Assembly (NCBI GenBank): GCA_963205105.1
Contig: CAUJJW010000063.1
Span: 1-64,000 of the forward strand
Length of the DNA: 64,000 nt
Reading direction: 5' to 3'
Source: Verrucomicrobiota bacterium
GTDB taxonomy: Bacteria; Verrucomicrobiota; Verrucomicrobiia; Limisphaerales; CAIMTB01
The notes under the pieces are model-generated. The model was not told the origin of the DNA. It made no database searches and saw only the letters and a list, made by a program, of their open reading frames with translations. The translations under genes and the position numbers were made by a program. Of this stretch, positions 61,207 through 64,000 are shown one piece after another (position 1 is the stretch's first letter; each line of letters opens with the position of its first letter).

Positions 61207-63681
61207 TCACTTCAGCTGCCAGAGCTTGCGCAGCAGCCATTCCGCCCCGAACAGCACCAGCGCCAGGAGGTAGTAGAACGGTGACATCCAGACCTCGATG
61301 GCCATGCGGGATTGAACCCGCTGGGCGGTGCTTCGCGCCACGTCCGGCAGTCGATGCAGCGTTTCTTCCCTAAAGAATTCACCCTTCGTGAGCGCCGCCA
61401 ACTCGCGCAGCAACGGTTCCTGCATCGCGGTCTCACCCGCCTCCACCAACCGCTCGTCCACCGTGAAATCCACGGACGCCGGCGCTTCCTCACCCAGCGT
61501 GATCCGGTAGCGACCGGGCGCGGATGCCACGATCTCGCCACGGAACACCCCGGGCTGGTCCGGCACCGCGCGCATCGAAAAATCGGAGCCTGCGGCGGGC
61601 ATCGACGGAGCCTCTCCTCCGGCCACGGTCCGGCTGGTGCCCTCGACTCTCGCCTGCACCAACGGTTCGGCGAGCGGCTCAAAAGCGCTGGTGAAGAGGC
61701 GTCCGGTCACGGCGATCTTTTCCCCCCTCAGCGCGGTGGTCCGATCCAGGGCCAATTGGGTGCGCCGACTGCCCGTCAACAGGTGGTTGATGGCCAGCCG
61801 CTGAACCACCCTGCCCCAAAATGAAACGTAGAATTGGTCGCCCTCATTCCTTCGCCAGCGCCAGGTGTTGTCGGTGCCGATGAACATGCTCTGCCCCACG
61901 CCGTATTGCTGCAAAGCGATCACCGGAATCCGGGCTGCGGAATCCTCCACCGAGGCTTCCACCACCAGCACCTGGGCCGCGGGTTTCGCCCGCAGCACCG
62001 GCGCCGTCCAGAACAACGGCGGCAACGCCTCCCAACGGCGGACGCTCTCCTCAGGATCGTCCGACATCCTCAGCAACGCGCTGGATCGACCCTCCGGCGT
62101 CAGGGCCAGTTTCAAGGGCTTGTCGTGGATCAACGTCGACGCCGCTCCGGGCAGCAGCCGATCGAATTCCACCGGCAACATCCGTTCCAGCGCCGTGTCC
62201 CGATAGCTCCAAGGACTGAACCGACGTCCGGCGATCATCAGAAAAGAACCCGCCGACCGCGCGACAAACTCGGTGAGCACGTCCAGTTGGGCCGGTGTGA
62301 AGTTCTTCGGGTCCACATCCCCGAACACCACCAGGTCGTAGGTGTACAAGTCCTCACGGCGCGTCGGCATTTCCTCCAGATAGGGAGACCCCGGACTCCG
62401 GGTGATCGCGTCGTCGCCGTCAAACAGCACGCACTTCAGGTCCACCCGCCGATCCCGCATCAGCAGGGCTTGAAGGTAACGGAATTCCCAGCGGGGGGAT
62501 TGTTCGACAAACAGCACCCGGATTCGGTCGTCGATCACCTTGAGGCGTCGGGACTGCCGGTTGTTCTCGGCGAGAATCTCGTCGGGGCGCGCCGGCGTTT
62601 CCACCGCCAGTTCAAAATCTCCGGTCCGGGAGGGGGTGTATTTCAGCGGCACTTCCACCTCGCCGTCGGCCTGAACCTGGATCTCCCGTTCGTCCGCCCG
62701 TTCGCCATCGACGAGCAACGTCAACCGCAGGGTCTCGCCTGCGAGCCCGCGGCTGCGCAACCGCGCGCTCACCGACACTTCGTCCTGCACGAACGAAACC
62801 TCGGGCGCCGCCAGATCCACCACTTGAACGTCCCGGGGAGCCGTCGTTCCCAGTCCCACAAAATGAACGGGAATGCCCGCGTCCCGGGCGAGCACCGCCA
62901 CTTCGCGAGGATCCCCACCTGCGTTTCGAATGCCGTCGGTGAACACGACCACGCCACCCACCGGGCGTCCGCGCTCACGATCCAGCAGTTCCCGTAGCGC
63001 CGTGCCAGGCGCGGTCTGCGAACCTTCCGCCCGCAATGCCGCCGCCAGCGCTCCTGCGGGAAGCGCGCCCTCGCTGCCGGACGCCCCGTTGGTCGCTCCC
63101 GAAGCCGCCACCATCGGCAACACCATCGCCTGGAGTTCGCCGGAGAAGGCCGCCGCGCGCAGATCAAAGTTCTTTCCCAGCCGATCCAATAACGCCAGTT
63201 CCCGGTTGGTGATCACCCCACGAAGAAGATCCAGCCGGGACGGGGCCTGAGCCAGCCGCGCGGGAACCGCCTGCCCCAGACCACCGGTCCCCAACAAACG
63301 GCCCTCGGCGATCCCAGCCCGCACCCGGTCCGCGTCGTCGTTCCTCGGATCGCGCAGTGCCAGGCTGGCGCTTTCGTCGAACAAGAGAATCAACGCCTGC
63401 CGAACCATTCCGTCCACGGTGAGCCCCAGGGTCGGCCTCAGAAAAACCCCGGCGACGACCAGAAGCGAAAGGCAGCGCAGGGTCAGCAGAATGCCGCGTC
63501 GCAGCGGGGTCACCTCGACTTCACGCAGCCGGTAACTCCAGACCGCCACCCCCAGCGCCGCCACCACCCAGCCCAGCAACACCCAGCCGCTGAAGACCGG
63601 ATGCACCTCGAAGCGCGTCGACAAAACCGTTCCTGCCTCGCCCGAGGGCGCGCCCAATAATCGAAGGATAAAAGCACTCAT
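61207..63681 (-). CDS. Large membrane protein with VWA-like / glutamine amidotransferase-like domain
   Basis: The 824-residue protein has N-terminal TM helices (about 30-52 and 64-86) and a VWA-like region with LILLFDESASLALRD and VVVFTDGIRNAGGDPRE (a D-x-S-x-S-type metal site, here DESAS). Beta-sandwich parts around 310-400, a Rossmann-like amidotransferase-like segment (about 410-640, VLFVEQSPRWEFRYLQALL and DLVVFGDVDP) and a C-terminal TM helix (about 800-815) follow. This architecture is common in Verrucomicrobiota and Planctomycetes beside MoxR/BatA systems. It probably belongs to an envelope complex; function is unknown. Confidence 0.8.
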   Translation of the reverse strand: MSAFILRLLGAPSGEAGTVLSTRFEVHPVFSGWVLLGWVVAALGVAVWSYRLREVEVTPLRRGILLTLRCLSLLVVAGVFLRPTLGLTVDGMVRQALILLFDESASLALRDPRNDDADRVRAGIAEGRLLGTGGLGQAVPARLAQAPSRLDLLRGVITNRELALLDRLGKNFDLRAAAFSGELQAMVLPMVAASGATNGASGSEGALPAGALAAALRAEGSQTAPGTALRELLDRERGRPVGGVVVFTDGIRNAGGDPREVAVLARDAGIPVHFVGLGTTAPRDVQVVDLAAPEVSFVQDEVSVSARLRSRGLAGETLRLTLLVDGERADEREIQVQADGEVEVPLKYTPSRTGDFELAVETPARPDEILAENNRQSRRLKVIDDRIRVLFVEQSPRWEFRYLQALLMRDRRVDLKCVLFDGDDAITRSPGSPYLEEMPTRREDLYTYDLVVFGDVDPKNFTPAQLDVLTEFVARSAGSFLMIAGRRFSPWSYRDTALERMLPVEFDRLLPGAASTLIHDKPLKLALTPEGRSSALLRMSDDPEESVRRWEALPPLFWTAPVLRAKPAAQVLVVEASVEDSAARIPVIALQQYGVGQSMFIGTDNTWRWRRNEGDQFYVSFWGRVVQRLAINHLLTGSRRTQLALDRTTALRGEKIAVTGRLFTSAFEPLAEPLVQARVEGTSRTVAGGEAPSMPAAGSDFSMRAVPDQPGVFRGEIVASAPGRYRITLGEEAPASVDFTVDERLVEAGETAMQEPLLRELAALTKGEFFREETLHRLPDVARSTAQRVQSRMAIEVWMSPFYYLLALVLFGAEWLLRKLWQLK

Positions 63682-63694
63682 CCTCGCCTTCGCC

Positions 63695-64000
63695 TCATTT
63701 GGGACGGCTGAAGCGCTGGGCCAACCAGACTTCGGTCATGCCCAGCAGCAACACCGCCAATGCCAGCGGCAGCCACAGTTCAACCCCCACGCGCTCCCGG
63801 TCAAATGCCGCCCGCAGATCCATGCCCGGCGTCCAGTCCATCACCTGGCCCACGCGCTCCAGTTCCGCCCGCTGTTCGGAACTCAATTCGGTGAGGTCGG
63901 ATTCAGCCGGGTCCGGCTGGGCCGCGAACAATGCCAACGGCGTGGACCTGCCCGCGATCGTTGCCCGGTACACTCCGGCCTTGGCCGTCTCGTCCCATTC
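63695..64000 (-). CDS. C-terminal end of a BatA-type/VWA membrane protein (partial)
   Basis: The gene runs off the right edge, and the last 101 residues are present. GVYRATIAGRSTPLALFAAQ resembles the beta-sandwich end of BatA/DUF4159-like proteins, followed by a DLTELSSEQRAELE acidic-helical stretch and one TM helix (WLPLALAVLLLGMTEVWLAQ) near the end. It lies 13 bp upstream of the VWA-like gene on the same strand, so both are likely one operon. Confidence 0.7.
   Translation of the reverse strand, partial: EWDETAKAGVYRATIAGRSTPLALFAAQPDPAESDLTELSSEQRAELERVGQVMDWTPGMDLRAAFDRERVGVELWLPLALAVLLLGMTEVWLAQRFSRPK

Overview
The window is a gene-dense, GC-rich stretch of a bacterial chromosome, most likely a Verrucomicrobiota member (PVC superphylum). 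This is inferred from the combination of an H-X9-DG type pseudopilin, a PEP-CTERM protein, a chlamydial-OmcB-like cysteine-rich DUF11 protein, several PQQ-like beta-propeller proteins, BlaI/M56 regulators, very large PAS/GAF kinases and a prs-rplY-pth-rpsF-ssb-rplI cluster. No rRNA, tRNA, CRISPR, phage or plasmid genes were seen. About 53 protein-coding genes are supported.

Layout. 1-3 kb: the 3' end of an AddA/RecB-type nuclease-helicase, a bifunctional NAD(P)HX repair enzyme and the molybdoenzyme MsrP. 3-5.7 kb: an SGNH hydrolase and a REP-associated (RAYT, Y1) transposase. The transposase is preceded by about ten degenerate GGGGACAG-type repeats, and a 38-bp near-identical direct repeat flanks the whole segment. 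5.7-8 kb: a PEP-CTERM protein and a sorbosone/glucose-dehydrogenase-like protein. 8.2-19.7 kb: one co-directional run containing an OmpR-type two-component system, then hemA, hemC, a second two-component system embedded in the cluster, then hemE, hemN, hemY and hemH, mostly with 4-nt stop/start overlaps. 20-23.2 kb: a NarX-like kinase with four OB-fold-like extracytoplasmic repeats and its LuxR-type regulator. 23-28.6 kb: an OmcB-like protein, a pseudopilin, three tandem 117-bp repeats, and a blaI-blaR pair behind two operator-like dyads. 28.6-38 kb: Sua5, TrpD, an unusual REC-LuxR-REC fusion regulator, and a 1951-residue kinase whose N-terminal half resembles the kinase at 20.1 kb.

38-51.7 kb: a nucleotide-sugar dehydrogenase, a GT4 glycosyltransferase and a XerC-type recombinase in one run; an HGSNAT-like membrane acyltransferase and a PQQ-propeller protein; a cyclic-nucleotide-binding protein divergent from a zinc-ribbon protein; an ABC exporter (FtsX-type permease plus ATPase); a two-gene spermidine-synthase-like set separated by interspersed double-hairpin repeats; and a CbiX-like chelatase. 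51.8-55.7 kb: housekeeping genes rplI, ssb, rpsF, pth, rplY and prs, all on the minus strand and without rpsR. 56-64 kb: a DegP-type protease, PlsC, a TIGR04282-type glycosyltransferase, a CarD/Tudor-like protein, another PQQ-propeller protein, and two membrane proteins of the VWA/BatA kind, the last cut by the window edge.

The points most worth a second look are the shared A-B-A-B OB-fold sensor region in the two large kinases, the heme cluster with two embedded regulatory systems and OmpR-type direct-repeat sites, the REC-LuxR-REC fusion, and the two repeat families.
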